Shown here in pieces: positions 35,347-44,254 of a DNA stretch of 64,000 nt. The notes beneath the pieces are model-generated. The model was not told the origin of the DNA and did no database searches. It saw nothing but the letters and a program-made list of their open reading frames with translations. Each line of letters begins with the position of its first letter. Position 1 is the stretch's first letter. A program made the position numbers and the translations under genes. Source of the DNA: an uncultured bacterium (GTDB lineage: Bacteria; Cyanobacteriota; Vampirovibrionia; Gastranaerophilales; Gastranaerophilaceae); assembly GCA_950022695.1 (NCBI GenBank), contig CATLLN010000001.1, positions 450,539 through 514,538 on the forward strand, in the 5' to 3' direction.

Positions 35347-36684
35347 ATGAAATATTCGGTACTAAGTAATGTTATATCCTGGATTTTTCCTACCAGGACT
35401 GAACGTAAGTTATTTAGAAAATTTTGTACTGGAATTGATGAACGTATTTTGTGTGAAAAACAAAGAGAGATTATTTACAGGCGTTATCCTAAAACAGTTG
35501 AAAAATTAAAAAAAGAAGTAAAAATAAGACAGTTAAATGTTGTATTTTTATGCACTGAAAATTCTAAATGGAGTTATCAGTCGTTATATGAAGAATTAGA
35601 AAAACATGAAAATTTTAATCCGCAAATTTTGATAACTCTTCCTGAACCGATGTTTCTCAAAAAGCATAGTTATGACTTTATTGATAATAAGCGCTTTTTG
35701 ATTGAAAATTATGAGTTTTTTAAATCTAAAGGAATGAATGTTGATTATGCATTTGATTTTGAAAAAGATAAATATATAGATTTAAAGGAATTTAAACCGG
35801 ATATTATATTTTATGAACAGCCGTGGGATATTTCAGAAGTCCAATCAATTTGGAAGACTTCAGAGTTCGCTCTTTGCTGTCACTGTTCATACGGAACATC
35901 TATAACTACTGCTACATATGAATTTAATGCACCGTTTTACAGATATTTATATAAATATTTTTTAGATAATGAGTTTATTCATGATAGTTATGTTAATGTA
36001 TATGATTATAATTCCGAAAATGTACCGGTAACAGGTTCATTAAAACTGGATGCATATCGTCTGCTGCTTGATATAAATAACATAAAATGGAAAACCGAAG
36101 GTAAGAAACGTGTAATCTGGGCTCCGCATCATTCATTTAGCAAAGATAGTATTTTAAAATACGGAACTTTTGATAGAAATTATAATTTCTTTTTAGATTT
36201 TGCAAAAAATCATCCGGAAATTGAATTTATTTTAAAGCCGCATCCAATGCTTAAACATCAGATTTTAGAGAAAAAACTGATGAATAAAGAACAAATGGAT
36301 GATTATTTTACTCAGTGGGAGAATTTACCTAATGCGCAAATTATTGAAGGCGGTAATTATTTTGATATGTTTAGAACATCTGATATGCTAATTACGGACA
36401 GTTGTTCATTTTTGAGTGAATATTTGCCTCTTGGAAAGCCTGTTATTCATCTTATAAGTAATAGTTCATCCGGTCTTAACGGATTTGGAAATAAAATTAC
36501 GCAGGGGTATTACAAGGCATTAAATCTTAATGATTTAAAACGTTATATTGATGAAGTTTTGATAAATAACAATGATACTTTAAAAGATTTAAGAATAAAA
36601 AGTTATCAGGAATGTTTCAATTCAGAGGGGCAAACTTCCGCATTTCGCATAGTAAATCATCTTAAAAATTTATTTAACATATAA
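35347..36684 (+). CDS. CDP-glycerol/CDP-ribitol glycerophosphotransferase-like enzyme
   Basis: A 445-residue member of the CDP-glycerol glycerophosphotransferase family (TagB/TagF/TarL group), which transfers polyol-phosphate units to surface glycans. The GT-B-like C-terminal half shows the ILKPHPM motif and the SDMLITDSCSFLSEYLPLGK motif that bind the CDP-polyol. It is the first gene of a three-gene unit with a CDP-ribitol-type synthase (24 bp on) and an HAD-like protein, so ribitol phosphate is the likely donor. Gram-negative relatives act on capsules and O antigens. Confidence 0.85.
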   Translation: MKYSVLSNVISWIFPTRTERKLFRKFCTGIDERILCEKQREIIYRRYPKTVEKLKKEVKIRQLNVVFLCTENSKWSYQSLYEELEKHENFNPQILITLPEPMFLKKHSYDFIDNKRFLIENYEFFKSKGMNVDYAFDFEKDKYIDLKEFKPDIIFYEQPWDISEVQSIWKTSEFALCCHCSYGTSITTATYEFNAPFYRYLYKYFLDNEFIHDSYVNVYDYNSENVPVTGSLKLDAYRLLLDINNIKWKTEGKKRVIWAPHHSFSKDSILKYGTFDRNYNFFLDFAKNHPEIEFILKPHPMLKHQILEKKLMNKEQMDDYFTQWENLPNAQIIEGGNYFDMFRTSDMLITDSCSFLSEYLPLGKPVIHLISNSSSGLNGFGNKITQGYYKALNLNDLKRYIDEVLINNNDTLKDLRIKSYQECFNSEGQTSAFRIVNHLKNLFNI

Positions 36685-36707
36685 TAAATATCTATAAGGA
36701 GAATATA

Positions 36708-38066
36708 ATGGATAAATTGAAAAATTACGGAATAATATTAGCATCAGGCACAGGAAGCAGATATAATACGGATATCCCTAAGCAGTTTGTTAAAATTGCC
36801 GGTAAAACTGTTATGGAACATACGATTGAAGTTTTTGAAAATGCTGTTGATATTGATGAAATTATCCTTGTTATTAATCCTGATTATAGACATATTGCAG
36901 AAAATTTATTATTGAAAAATAATTATAAAAAGATTACAAAACTTTTAAATGGCGGAGATACAAGAAAAGAAAGTTCTTATATCGCGATAAGTTCAATTGA
37001 AGATGTTGAAGCGAATGTGCTTATTCACGATTGTGCAAGACCGTTTTTATCTCAAAGAATTATCAATGATTGTGTGGAAGCTTTAAAAACATATAATGCC
37101 GTTGATGTTGCGATACCGTCTGCAGATACAATTGTTAAGGTTAAAGATAAAGTTATTTACAGTATTCCTAACCGTGCAGAGCTCCAAAGAGGTCAAACTC
37201 CGCAGTGTTTTAAATTATCTTTGATTAAGAAAGCACACGAGTTATCTCGAAATGATGGTAATTTTACTGATGATTGTGGTTTGATTGTAAAATATGATCT
37301 TTCAGATGTTTATGTAGTTGACGGCGAAGGCGAAAATATTAAAATTACTTATCCGGAAGATATTTTTATGGCAGACAGATTGTTCCAGTTAAGAAGTGTT
37401 TTATGTCCTGATGAACAGTCTTTGAACGGAATTAAAGATAAAGTTATTGTGATTTTTGGCGGAACAAGCGGAATCGGTAAATGTATTGAAGATTTGGCAC
37501 TGGAGTGCGGAGCAAAAGTATTTTCTGCATCAACAAGAACAGGCTGTAATATAGCATCATTTGACAGTGTTTGCAAATTTTTGGAAAACGTAAATTCACA
37601 ATGCGGAAAGATTGACTATGTAATAAATTCTGCCGGAATTTTAAAAATGGGCAAACTTTTAGAAAGAGATATTGAGGATATCAAAAACGATATCAATGTA
37701 AATTATATAGGTTCTATAAATGTTGTTAAAGCAAGTATACCGTATTTGCAAAAAACAAAAGGGGCAGTCTTATTGTTTGCCTCAAGCTCATATACCAGAG
37801 GCAGAGCTCTTTATTCAACCTATTCATCTACAAAAGCAGGTATTGTTAACCTGTCTCAAGCTCTTGCCGAAGAACTTGCCGCTGATGATATTCGTATTAA
37901 TGTAATAAATCCTGAACGAACAGCAACACCAATGAGATTTAAAGCATTTGGCAAAGAGCCCGAAGGAAGTTTGCTTCAGCCTGAAGTTGTTGCAGAAGCA
38001 TCTTTAAAAACTCTGCTTACAAATTTAACAGGTCAGGTTATTGATGTCAGAAGAAAGGCAAAATAG
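36708..38066 (+). CDS. Bifunctional IspD-like cytidylyltransferase / SDR reductase, CDP-ribitol synthase type
   Basis: A 452-residue fusion. Residues 1-230 form an IspD/TarI-type cytidylyltransferase (ILASGTGSRYNTDIPKQF, HDCARPF). Residues about 240-452 form a short-chain dehydrogenase with FGGTSGIGKCIE and the active-site YSTYSSTK. The same order occurs in the Haemophilus Acs1/Bcs1 enzyme, which reduces ribulose 5-phosphate and makes CDP-ribitol. A strong AAGGAG ribosome site is present. A role in isoprenoid synthesis (IspD) is less likely given the fused reductase and its neighbours. Confidence 0.88.
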   Translation: MDKLKNYGIILASGTGSRYNTDIPKQFVKIAGKTVMEHTIEVFENAVDIDEIILVINPDYRHIAENLLLKNNYKKITKLLNGGDTRKESSYIAISSIEDVEANVLIHDCARPFLSQRIINDCVEALKTYNAVDVAIPSADTIVKVKDKVIYSIPNRAELQRGQTPQCFKLSLIKKAHELSRNDGNFTDDCGLIVKYDLSDVYVVDGEGENIKITYPEDIFMADRLFQLRSVLCPDEQSLNGIKDKVIVIFGGTSGIGKCIEDLALECGAKVFSASTRTGCNIASFDSVCKFLENVNSQCGKIDYVINSAGILKMGKLLERDIEDIKNDINVNYIGSINVVKASIPYLQKTKGAVLLFASSSYTRGRALYSTYSSTKAGIVNLSQALAEELAADDIRINVINPERTATPMRFKAFGKEPEGSLLQPEVVAEASLKTLLTNLTGQVIDVRRKAK

Positions 38067-38071
38067 TTTAA

Positions 38072-40078
38072 ATGACAACTCTTTATTCATTTGAAATTTT
38101 TGATACGTTAATCACCCGTAAGGTTGCTGTACCTGTCGGTATTTTTGCACTAATGCAGGAGATAGTTAACTCAGGAGAAGAATATTTAGATATAAATTCC
38201 AGCTTAAAGTGTAATTTTATTAAGTATAGAACCGCTGCAGAGTATAGACAAAGACAACTTAATAATTCTATGAATAAATCTAAAGAAGTTACTTTAAATC
38301 AAATTTATGAAGATATAAAAAATAACTTCTTTTTGACAGATTTACAAACTGAAAAATTAAAAGAGCTTGAAATTCGACTGGAATTAGATAATGTAATTCC
38401 TATTGACGAAAATATAAATAGAATAAATGAGTTAAAAGCTCAAGGTAAAAGAGTTATTCTTATTTCAGATATGTATTTGCCGGAAGAAATAATTCTTAAA
38501 ATGCTGGAAAAATGTGGAATAAATGGATTAAAACTTTATCTTTCTTCAACTGTCGGGCTAATGAAAAGTTCTTCGGAATTATTTCAATATATAAAAAAAC
38601 AGGAAAATATTGATTTTAAGGATTGGGTGCATATTGGCGAAAATCGGTTTACGGATTATGAAATTCCACTTGGTTTGAAGATAAATTCAGAGATTTATGA
38701 TTACGTGAAATTAAAAAAATATGAGCAAAATTTGCGTGATAATAATATAGAAAATCCGGCTGTTCAATTATTAATTGGTTGTGCAAAAAATATTAGGCTA
38801 AAAAATAAAAACTCCGGTGAAAAATATCATTTTGGTTCATCATTTGGAGGACCTATTCTTTATTCTTATGTTTCTTGGCTTTTGGAACAGGCTCAAAAAC
38901 GTGGTATTAAAAGGCTATATTTTATAGCCAGAGATGGATATGTTTTAAAACATATTGCAGATTATTTGATAGAAATAAATAATATTGAAATTGAGACTTT
39001 TTATTTATATGGTTCAAGAAAAGCTTGGCGGCTTCCGGCTTTGGATGTCCAATCCGATATACTGTATAAGCAGTTTATAGAATGCGGTATGTGGAATTTT
39101 AAACAGCTTGATAAGATTTTAGGACTAGATAAAAATATATTAAAGTTATTTTTACCTACTCAATTTCATGGTTATTCAAAAGGTTTGAATAGAAAAAAGT
39201 TTAAACAATTAAAAGAATTTTTACTGTCTGATAGAACAATTTTAGAAAAAATAGCAGATACATATAAAGATAAAAGAAAAGCTGCTGTTAGTTACTTAAA
39301 GCAAAGTATAGACTGTACTGATGATAACTTTGCATTTGTAGATTTGGATGGTTCAGGTTTGACTCAAAATTGTTTGGCAAGTTTGATGAAAGATTTTTAT
39401 TGTGGTCCTGTAAAGTCTTTTTATTATTGTTCTACGCCTGCATTTTTTGAAGCTATAAATGTTGAAAGGTATTATTACTATTCAATAAAACAAGAAAATT
39501 TGGGCAGCGTTTTGGAATTGTTGACAAAAGCGCCTCACGGACAGACGTTGGGTTATGAAGAAAAAGATTCAAAATGGATTCCTGTGTTGGAATCAGTTAA
39601 TGAAGAATTTACCAAAAAATGGGGATTAAATGAATATGTCTCAGGTATTCTTTGCTTTGTTAAAAATATTGAAGAGTATAAAAAACAATTTTCTTATATA
39701 AATTTAGATTCACAGATATTGCCGGAGGAATATATAGGGTTTTTAAATACCGGATTAGATAAGGATACAGCCAAGTTGTTAGGTAGTATTGTGCATAGTT
39801 ATATGGGAGATGAAAATTTTGAGTATGCACCGGAAATTAATTTTTTTGAGGCGGTCGGATATTTCTTTACCGGAAAGCTAAGAAGCGCAAACGTTTTTTA
39901 TTCAGGCGTGCGTTCGCATAGATTGATTAGAAAAATTCTTGAGTATAAACAAGGACATCTGGATTTATGTAAAGAGCTTTTTAATATATTTATTCATAAA
40001 CGCAGACAGCAGGCTTATATAAAAATTTTGGGTTTTCGTATAAGTTTCAGACATTTTTTATGGAAAGATGTGATATAA
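38072..40078 (+). CDS. HAD-superfamily-like protein of a surface-glycan cluster, catalytic Asp replaced
   Basis: A 668-residue protein. The N-terminal 220 residues resemble HAD hydrolases: motif I as SFEIFDTLITR, motif II as VILISDMYLPEE and motif IV as HIGENRFTDYE. In related proteins motif I reads FDIFDTL, so the nucleophile Asp is Glu here, and the motif IV Asp is also Glu; phosphatase activity may be lost. The remainder is a long domain of unknown function seen with HAD domains in glycan clusters. It starts 6 bp after the CDP-ribitol synthase gene and likely acts on the same polymer. Confidence 0.75.
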   Translation: MTTLYSFEIFDTLITRKVAVPVGIFALMQEIVNSGEEYLDINSSLKCNFIKYRTAAEYRQRQLNNSMNKSKEVTLNQIYEDIKNNFFLTDLQTEKLKELEIRLELDNVIPIDENINRINELKAQGKRVILISDMYLPEEIILKMLEKCGINGLKLYLSSTVGLMKSSSELFQYIKKQENIDFKDWVHIGENRFTDYEIPLGLKINSEIYDYVKLKKYEQNLRDNNIENPAVQLLIGCAKNIRLKNKNSGEKYHFGSSFGGPILYSYVSWLLEQAQKRGIKRLYFIARDGYVLKHIADYLIEINNIEIETFYLYGSRKAWRLPALDVQSDILYKQFIECGMWNFKQLDKILGLDKNILKLFLPTQFHGYSKGLNRKKFKQLKEFLLSDRTILEKIADTYKDKRKAAVSYLKQSIDCTDDNFAFVDLDGSGLTQNCLASLMKDFYCGPVKSFYYCSTPAFFEAINVERYYYYSIKQENLGSVLELLTKAPHGQTLGYEEKDSKWIPVLESVNEEFTKKWGLNEYVSGILCFVKNIEEYKKQFSYINLDSQILPEEYIGFLNTGLDKDTAKLLGSIVHSYMGDENFEYAPEINFFEAVGYFFTGKLRSANVFYSGVRSHRLIRKILEYKQGHLDLCKELFNIFIHKRRQQAYIKILGFRISFRHFLWKDVI

Positions 40079-40094
40079 TTTAGATATAATAATT

Positions 40095-40168
40095 GGCTTC
40101 GTAGCTCAGTAGGATAGAGCAGTGGTTTCCTAAACCAAAGATCGCGCGTTCGAATCGCGCCGGGGCCA
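40095..40168 (+). tRNA. tRNA-Arg (anticodon CCU)
   Basis: The acceptor GGCTTCG pairs with CGGGGCC (with wobble pairs); the anticodon loop TTCCTAA gives CCU (codon AGG); the T arm is GCGCGTTCGAATCGCGC. CCA is not encoded. TATAAT at 40085-40090 lies immediately upstream, in the 16-bp gap after the HAD-like gene. Confidence 0.94.
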
Positions 40169-40208
40169 TTTTTAATGTAATATTTCTTAATAAATTCGTA
40201 TGTTTCGA

Positions 40209-40247
40209 GCAATTATAAAGCTTATATCAACTTTATATATATAAGGG
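40209..40247 (+). promoter_or_regulatory. Bipartite promoter-like element, copy F
   Basis: GCAATTATA starts at 40209 and ACTTTATATA at 40230 (21 bp apart), followed by TATAAGGGG. It lies upstream of the second CHAP gene, whose leader also has a GGGGAA ribosome site. Confidence 0.65.
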
Positions 40248-40266
40248 GATATTTAAGGGGAATATT

Positions 40267-40992
40267 ATGGGACTATATGATTCATCACAACTTTTGAATA
40301 TTGTTCTCGCAGCAAATGCTCGTTATACTGCTGCACAGTCAAATAATAATCCTTTTGGTGTTTATGGATTTAATCAAATAAATCCGAATATGTTTAGACC
40401 TTTATTCCAAATGCCTCAAGTTAAATTGAATCTGGATTATTCTCCGAGAACTCAAGCTATCAGACGCGACTTAGGTTTTACTTCAAACCGTGCATTAAAT
40501 GCTGTTAAAGTTGCAGAAGTCGAATTAGCAAAAGGTGTTAGAGAAATCGGATCATCAAATGACAGTATTGATATTAGAAAGTATAAAAATGGTGCAATAA
40601 ATAATCACCAATGGTGTCAGTATTTCACTTCATATTGTTTTGGCAGAGGGCAAGGTTCAAATAATAATGATACTTTTGGGTTTGATGGTTCAACTCAAAG
40701 TGTAAAACGCAAAGCTATTGATGCAGGATGTTACGCTTATAAAAATACCGGTTATACACCTAAAAAAGGCGACTTAGCAATGTGGACTAAATCTGCTTCA
40801 TCTGGTCATGTCGGAATCGTATCTGAAGTATATGCAGATGGTTCTTTTGATGTAATTGAAGGAAACTCCGGTAATGCAGTCAGAAAACATCATTATAAGT
40901 CACAAAATTCTGTAGGTCCAACATTTAACGGTTTTGTAAAAATGAGTGAATGGACAGAAGGAACAAATAGTAATCAAGTATGTTACGCTTAA
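40267..40992 (+). CDS. CHAP-domain peptidoglycan amidase/endopeptidase-like protein 2
   Basis: A 241-residue protein. The C-terminal CHAP domain carries Cys117 in HQWCQYFTSY, His181 in GHVGIVSEV and Glu198/Asn200 in DVIEGN. The N-terminal 70 residues are Asn/Pro-rich (NNNPFGVYGFNQINPN) with no signal peptide or membrane helix. It shares the catalytic layout and the bipartite promoter with the CHAP protein at 10080, but the N-terminal regions differ. It probably cuts peptidoglycan; target and export route are unknown. The ribosome site is AAGGGGAA. It ends 3 bp before the opposing tRNA-Arg. Confidence 0.85.
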   Translation: MGLYDSSQLLNIVLAANARYTAAQSNNNPFGVYGFNQINPNMFRPLFQMPQVKLNLDYSPRTQAIRRDLGFTSNRALNAVKVAEVELAKGVREIGSSNDSIDIRKYKNGAINNHQWCQYFTSYCFGRGQGSNNNDTFGFDGSTQSVKRKAIDAGCYAYKNTGYTPKKGDLAMWTKSASSGHVGIVSEVYADGSFDVIEGNSGNAVRKHHYKSQNSVGPTFNGFVKMSEWTEGTNSNQVCYA

Positions 40993-40995
40993 AAA

Positions 40996-41069
40996 TGTGC
41001 CCGGGGGGAATCAAACCCCCGGCCTTGAGCTTCGGAGACTCACGCTCTATTCGACTGAGCTACGGACAC
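40996..41069 (-). tRNA. tRNA-Arg (anticodon CCG)
   Basis: On the minus strand the acceptor GTGTCCG pairs with CGGGCAC, discriminator A; the anticodon loop CTCCGAA gives CCG (codon CGG); the T arm is GGGGGTTTGATTCCCCC. CCA is not encoded. It abuts the 3' end of the CHAP gene and lies downstream of the lemA terminator. Confidence 0.94.
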
Positions 41070-41072
41070 ATA

Positions 41073-41100
41073 AAAAAGACGGTTTAATACCGTCTTTTTA
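41073..41100 (-). terminator. Terminator after lemA, usable on both strands
   Basis: The stem AAAAAGACGGT / ACCGTCTTTTT with an AT loop lies between lemA and the tRNA-Arg gene. Confidence 0.82.
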
Positions 41101-41112
41101 CTTTGAAAATTT

Positions 41113-41691
41113 TTATTTATTAAAATAATCTGCTGCGTTAACTTCAGCTTTAGCAGCTTCGTTAGCTTCAAAGAACGGATAAGATGAAATATTCATCATT
41201 CCTGCAATAAGTGAGCTCGGGAAAATTTCAACAGCATTATTAAGTTCGTTAACGGCACTATTGTAAAATCTTCTTGCTGCAGCAATATGTTCTTCTACTT
41301 CTGCGTAAGTTTGCATAGCTTGAACCATTGTTTGGTCAGATTTTAACTGCGGATAATTTTCAACATTAACCATTAATTGCCCCATTTTAGATGCAATTTG
41401 ATTATCTAAATTGATTTTTTTAGAAATTGTATTTGCATCAGCCTTAATGCTTTCAGCTTTTGTTCTAAGAGATGTAATTTCTTCCATCAAGCCTTTTTCA
41501 TGTTCCATAAATTTATTGGCAATGGTCAGAATGTTTGGAATAAGGCTGTATCTTTTATTTAATTGAACATCAATGCCGCCTGTTGCTTCTCTTACTTTGT
41601 TTCTTTTTTTGATAAGCTGAACATACATGTTATAGAACATTAGAACCAAAACTAAAGCAACAATAAGTGCGATAATTGCAATTAAAGACAT
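41113..41691 (-). CDS. LemA family membrane-anchored protein
   Basis: A 192-residue protein with one N-terminal membrane helix (SLIAIIALIVALVLVLMFYN) and the LemA domain (YVQLIKKRNKVREATGGIDV, RYSLIPNI), folding as a coiled helical bundle with the C terminus outside or in the periplasm. The start at 41691 has a GGAG ribosome site; the upstream extension is not likely coding. LemA proteins are widespread with no settled function. Confidence 0.93.
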   Translation of the reverse strand: MSLIAIIALIVALVLVLMFYNMYVQLIKKRNKVREATGGIDVQLNKRYSLIPNILTIANKFMEHEKGLMEEITSLRTKAESIKADANTISKKINLDNQIASKMGQLMVNVENYPQLKSDQTMVQAMQTYAEVEEHIAAARRFYNSAVNELNNAVEIFPSSLIAGMMNISSYPFFEANEAAKAEVNAADYFNK

Positions 41692-41786
41692 TAAAAAATC
41701 TCCTTCATTTATGTATAACATAATCAATCCTTATTAAATATTTATAAGCCGCATTATACCATATTTTTCAAGTGATATCAATGAGT

Positions 41787-42425
41787 TTATATTTTTTCGT
41801 AAAAAATAATATCTTTAGCTTCTTTTCTGAATTTTTTAGCAGGTTTTGGATTTGCATTATAACCAAGGGTTAGAAGCTCGACAAGAACTTGTTTGTTATT
41901 TAAGCCTAAAGTATCTTTAATTTTTTGTGCTGCTTCATTATTTGATTTTGTTAATTCATTTGCCATAGCACCAACTATACAACAGCCAACACCTTGTTCT
42001 TCGGCTGCGAGTGTCATATAAGATACAGCGTAGGTTAATTGCTCAACGCTTCTTAAAAGTGCTTCGTATTCACCTAAATTTGCAGGATTGAGAAGATTTG
42101 AAGAAACAATATTTTCGCATGTTACTTCATCAAGTCCTTTTTGCGCTAAAACTTTACCGAATTTTGTTTTGCTCCAGTCGTCTAAGTCTGCGATACAGCA
42201 TATAACTATTTGAGCATTTTTTACTTGAGCTTGTCTGCCGGCTGCTTCCGCTAATAAATCTTTTGTAGCTTGAGATTTTACAACAATAAATTTCCACGGT
42301 TGAACATTTACCCACGAAGGAGCAAGTCTTCCGGCTTCAAGAATATTATTTAAAACATCATCTGAAATTGGTTTATCAGAATATTTTCTTACACTTTGTC
42401 TGCTTTTAATAGCGTTTAGAACCAT
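41787..42425 (-). CDS. Nitroreductase-family FMN oxidoreductase
   Basis: A 212-residue flavoprotein: SRQSVRKYSDKPI at the N terminus for FMN phosphate binding, LAPSWVNVQPWKFIVV, and a C-terminal GCCIVGAMANE/LLTLGYN segment. The family reduces nitro compounds, quinones or flavins with NAD(P)H. The physiological substrate is unknown. It lies 9 bp after the LCP gene on the same strand. Confidence 0.92.
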   Translation of the reverse strand: MVLNAIKSRQSVRKYSDKPISDDVLNNILEAGRLAPSWVNVQPWKFIVVKSQATKDLLAEAAGRQAQVKNAQIVICCIADLDDWSKTKFGKVLAQKGLDEVTCENIVSSNLLNPANLGEYEALLRSVEQLTYAVSYMTLAAEEQGVGCCIVGAMANELTKSNNEAAQKIKDTLGLNNKQVLVELLTLGYNANPKPAKKFRKEAKDIIFYEKI

Positions 42426-42434
42426 AACTTTCTC

Positions 42435-43811
42435 CTATTTATTGTCTCCGCCGAGAACTACTGTAAAATCAGTTGCCGCGCACATAAATGTTGAAGGATC
42501 ATAAACAAATTGTCTTGATTTTACTTCCGGAACTTGTTTTTTTAAGTTTGCATAATAATCAATTGTAATGTACTTTGAATGTGCAATGAACTGAGAATGT
42601 GCAGAACGTAAAGTTCCTGAACATCTGACTTCAATTCCTGCAGCTTCAAGTGCTTTTTTTAGAGTTTGAGCTTCTGAAACATTGTCAGGTGCACTCATAA
42701 TACTTGCACTATATGATTCTTTTTGTCCTTCGGCTTTTTGTCTGTATACTAATCTGTCAACAACTTCTTGAGTTTTTTCAGGGTCTAAAATCCAGTAGCT
42801 TGTATATCCGTGTTTGTTAGGTGCTCCCGGAAGCATTGCTATTTCAATACTGTCCATATTAAAACTTTTTGCAAGTGAAGCATATTGAGTCATTTCATAT
42901 ACAGACATATCTGTTTTAACGTATTTATTAGCAACAGAAATTATTTTTGGAAGTTTTGTAATAGTTTCTGGTTTTTGTAAATCTGCAAGCAAACCTCTTA
43001 AAAACCATTGTTGTCTTTGTGTTCTTCCTATATCGCCAAGTGCATCATGACGGAATCTTAAATATTCAACAGCATCTTTTTCTGTTAAATGGTGTTTCCC
43101 TTTAGTGAAGTTAATATGAAGGTTTCCGGCATTATCGTTATATCTCATATTTTTTTCGATATATATATCAACACCGCCTAAAGCTCCAACGATAGCCCTA
43201 ACTGCATCGTCATGGAACATAACATACTTATCAATATGTACTCCAAGGGTATCTTCAACTGTTTTTATTGTCATTTCAACGCCGCCGATAGCGTGCGCTG
43301 CGTTAATTTTTTGAACGCCCATACCTTTTGGTAAGTAAACTTTACTGTCGCGCGGAATAGAAATTGCATTAACAGTTTTTGTTCTTGGGTCAATGTTTAA
43401 TAAAATCATTGTATCAGTACGTGTTCCTACCCAAAGATCAGAATCTGCACCGTTTGAATCTACACCTAAAAGTAAAATGTTTTGTCGTCTGGGACCGAAG
43501 GGAAGGGTAAATTCAGGTTTTTCTTTCGAATTATTGCTAATAGAGAGCTTAGAAAGCATATTTGAGAGAAATGTATTTTTAGCAAGATTTTTACTTAATA
43601 TTTCTTGGTTATTTGCAAATAAAAGAATTGCAAATATTGATGTGAAAAATATAATAGTCATTAAGGTTAAAGCTTTTCGAAATGAAGATTGCGATTGCTT
43701 ACGGCTGTTAGCATAATTTTCAAACGGGTTATCAGCTGACCCTGTTGAATATCTTCTCTTTCTTACTGTTTTTATATTACCTGATTTTCTATTATAATTT
43801 CTATCTCTCAT
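42435..43811 (-). CDS. LytR-CpsA-Psr (LCP) family glycopolymer ligase
   Basis: A 458-residue protein with a Lys/Arg-rich cytoplasmic start, one membrane helix (about 47-67), an LCP domain with RTDTMILLNIDP, SIPRDSKV and RFRHDALGDIGRTQRQQ (the conserved Arg/Asp residues for polyprenyl-phosphate binding), and a C-terminal LytR_C domain. LCP enzymes move glycopolymers from lipid carriers to peptidoglycan; cyanobacteria also have them. It may attach the ribitol-phosphate-type polymer encoded 3-8 kb away, which is inference. Confidence 0.93.
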   Translation of the reverse strand: MRDRNYNRKSGNIKTVRKRRYSTGSADNPFENYANSRKQSQSSFRKALTLMTIIFFTSIFAILLFANNQEILSKNLAKNTFLSNMLSKLSISNNSKEKPEFTLPFGPRRQNILLLGVDSNGADSDLWVGTRTDTMILLNIDPRTKTVNAISIPRDSKVYLPKGMGVQKINAAHAIGGVEMTIKTVEDTLGVHIDKYVMFHDDAVRAIVGALGGVDIYIEKNMRYNDNAGNLHINFTKGKHHLTEKDAVEYLRFRHDALGDIGRTQRQQWFLRGLLADLQKPETITKLPKIISVANKYVKTDMSVYEMTQYASLAKSFNMDSIEIAMLPGAPNKHGYTSYWILDPEKTQEVVDRLVYRQKAEGQKESYSASIMSAPDNVSEAQTLKKALEAAGIEVRCSGTLRSAHSQFIAHSKYITIDYYANLKKQVPEVKSRQFVYDPSTFMCAATDFTVVLGGDNK

Positions 43812-44254
43812 ATTTATTATTCTCGAAAATTTCTTTCTACCCGTGTGCTATTTAACATTCTAGTATAAAACATCTCAAAAGATATACTTTAAATTGTGTA
43901 TTTGGATTGTATATTATTTTAAAACATGCTTAAATTTTAGATTTTTTACACAACTCATCTATAATTATGGATTAAATTGTATTTATTTATCTAAAACTTA
44001 ATAAAATTTTACAAAAAATTTTTTGCTGAAAATTTGCATATTTTCAAATTTTTATGTAAAAATCAGTGTAAATTATACAATTTTTATCAAAAAAGTTTTA
44101 AAATTACCTTATTTTTATAAAATTATTCAAAAATTTATCTTTACATTAATTTTACATTTGCGTGATTTTGGGCAATTTTTTTTATTGAGGACTTTTCAAT
44201 ACCTTGTGTCTTGGTTATAATGAAGGAACATTCGGCAATAAATAGTTTTAAATT
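43812..44254. other. 443-bp AT-rich intergenic region between divergent genes
   Basis: No coding sequence is convincing here. The right end holds a promoter for the 574-aa gene: TTTTCA, 17 bp, TATAAT (about 44193-44221). The rest is very AT-rich, with repeated A/T tracts and no clear hairpin. Confidence 0.6.

Noticed and set aside
36708-37400. Assignment of the cytidylyltransferase domain as IspD of the MEP pathway
   Set aside because: The fused SDR reductase and the polyol-phosphotransferase neighbour fit CDP-ribitol synthesis better; a stand-alone IspD may lie outside the window.
40015-40212. Open frame on the minus strand containing GPGAIRTRDLWFRKPLLY
   Set aside because: It is the complement of tRNA-Arg (CCU). 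This peptide pattern is a well-known false protein produced by reading through tRNA genes.
40946-41128. Plus-strand open frame with NVPGGNQTPGLELRR
   Set aside because: It reads through the minus-strand tRNA-Arg (CCG) and the end of the CHAP gene in another frame; no independent start signal.
44023-44220. 65-codon frame in the AT-rich region before the 574-aa gene
   Set aside because: Composition is Phe/Ile/Lys-rich as expected from random AT-rich DNA, with no ribosome site; it overlaps the promoter region.
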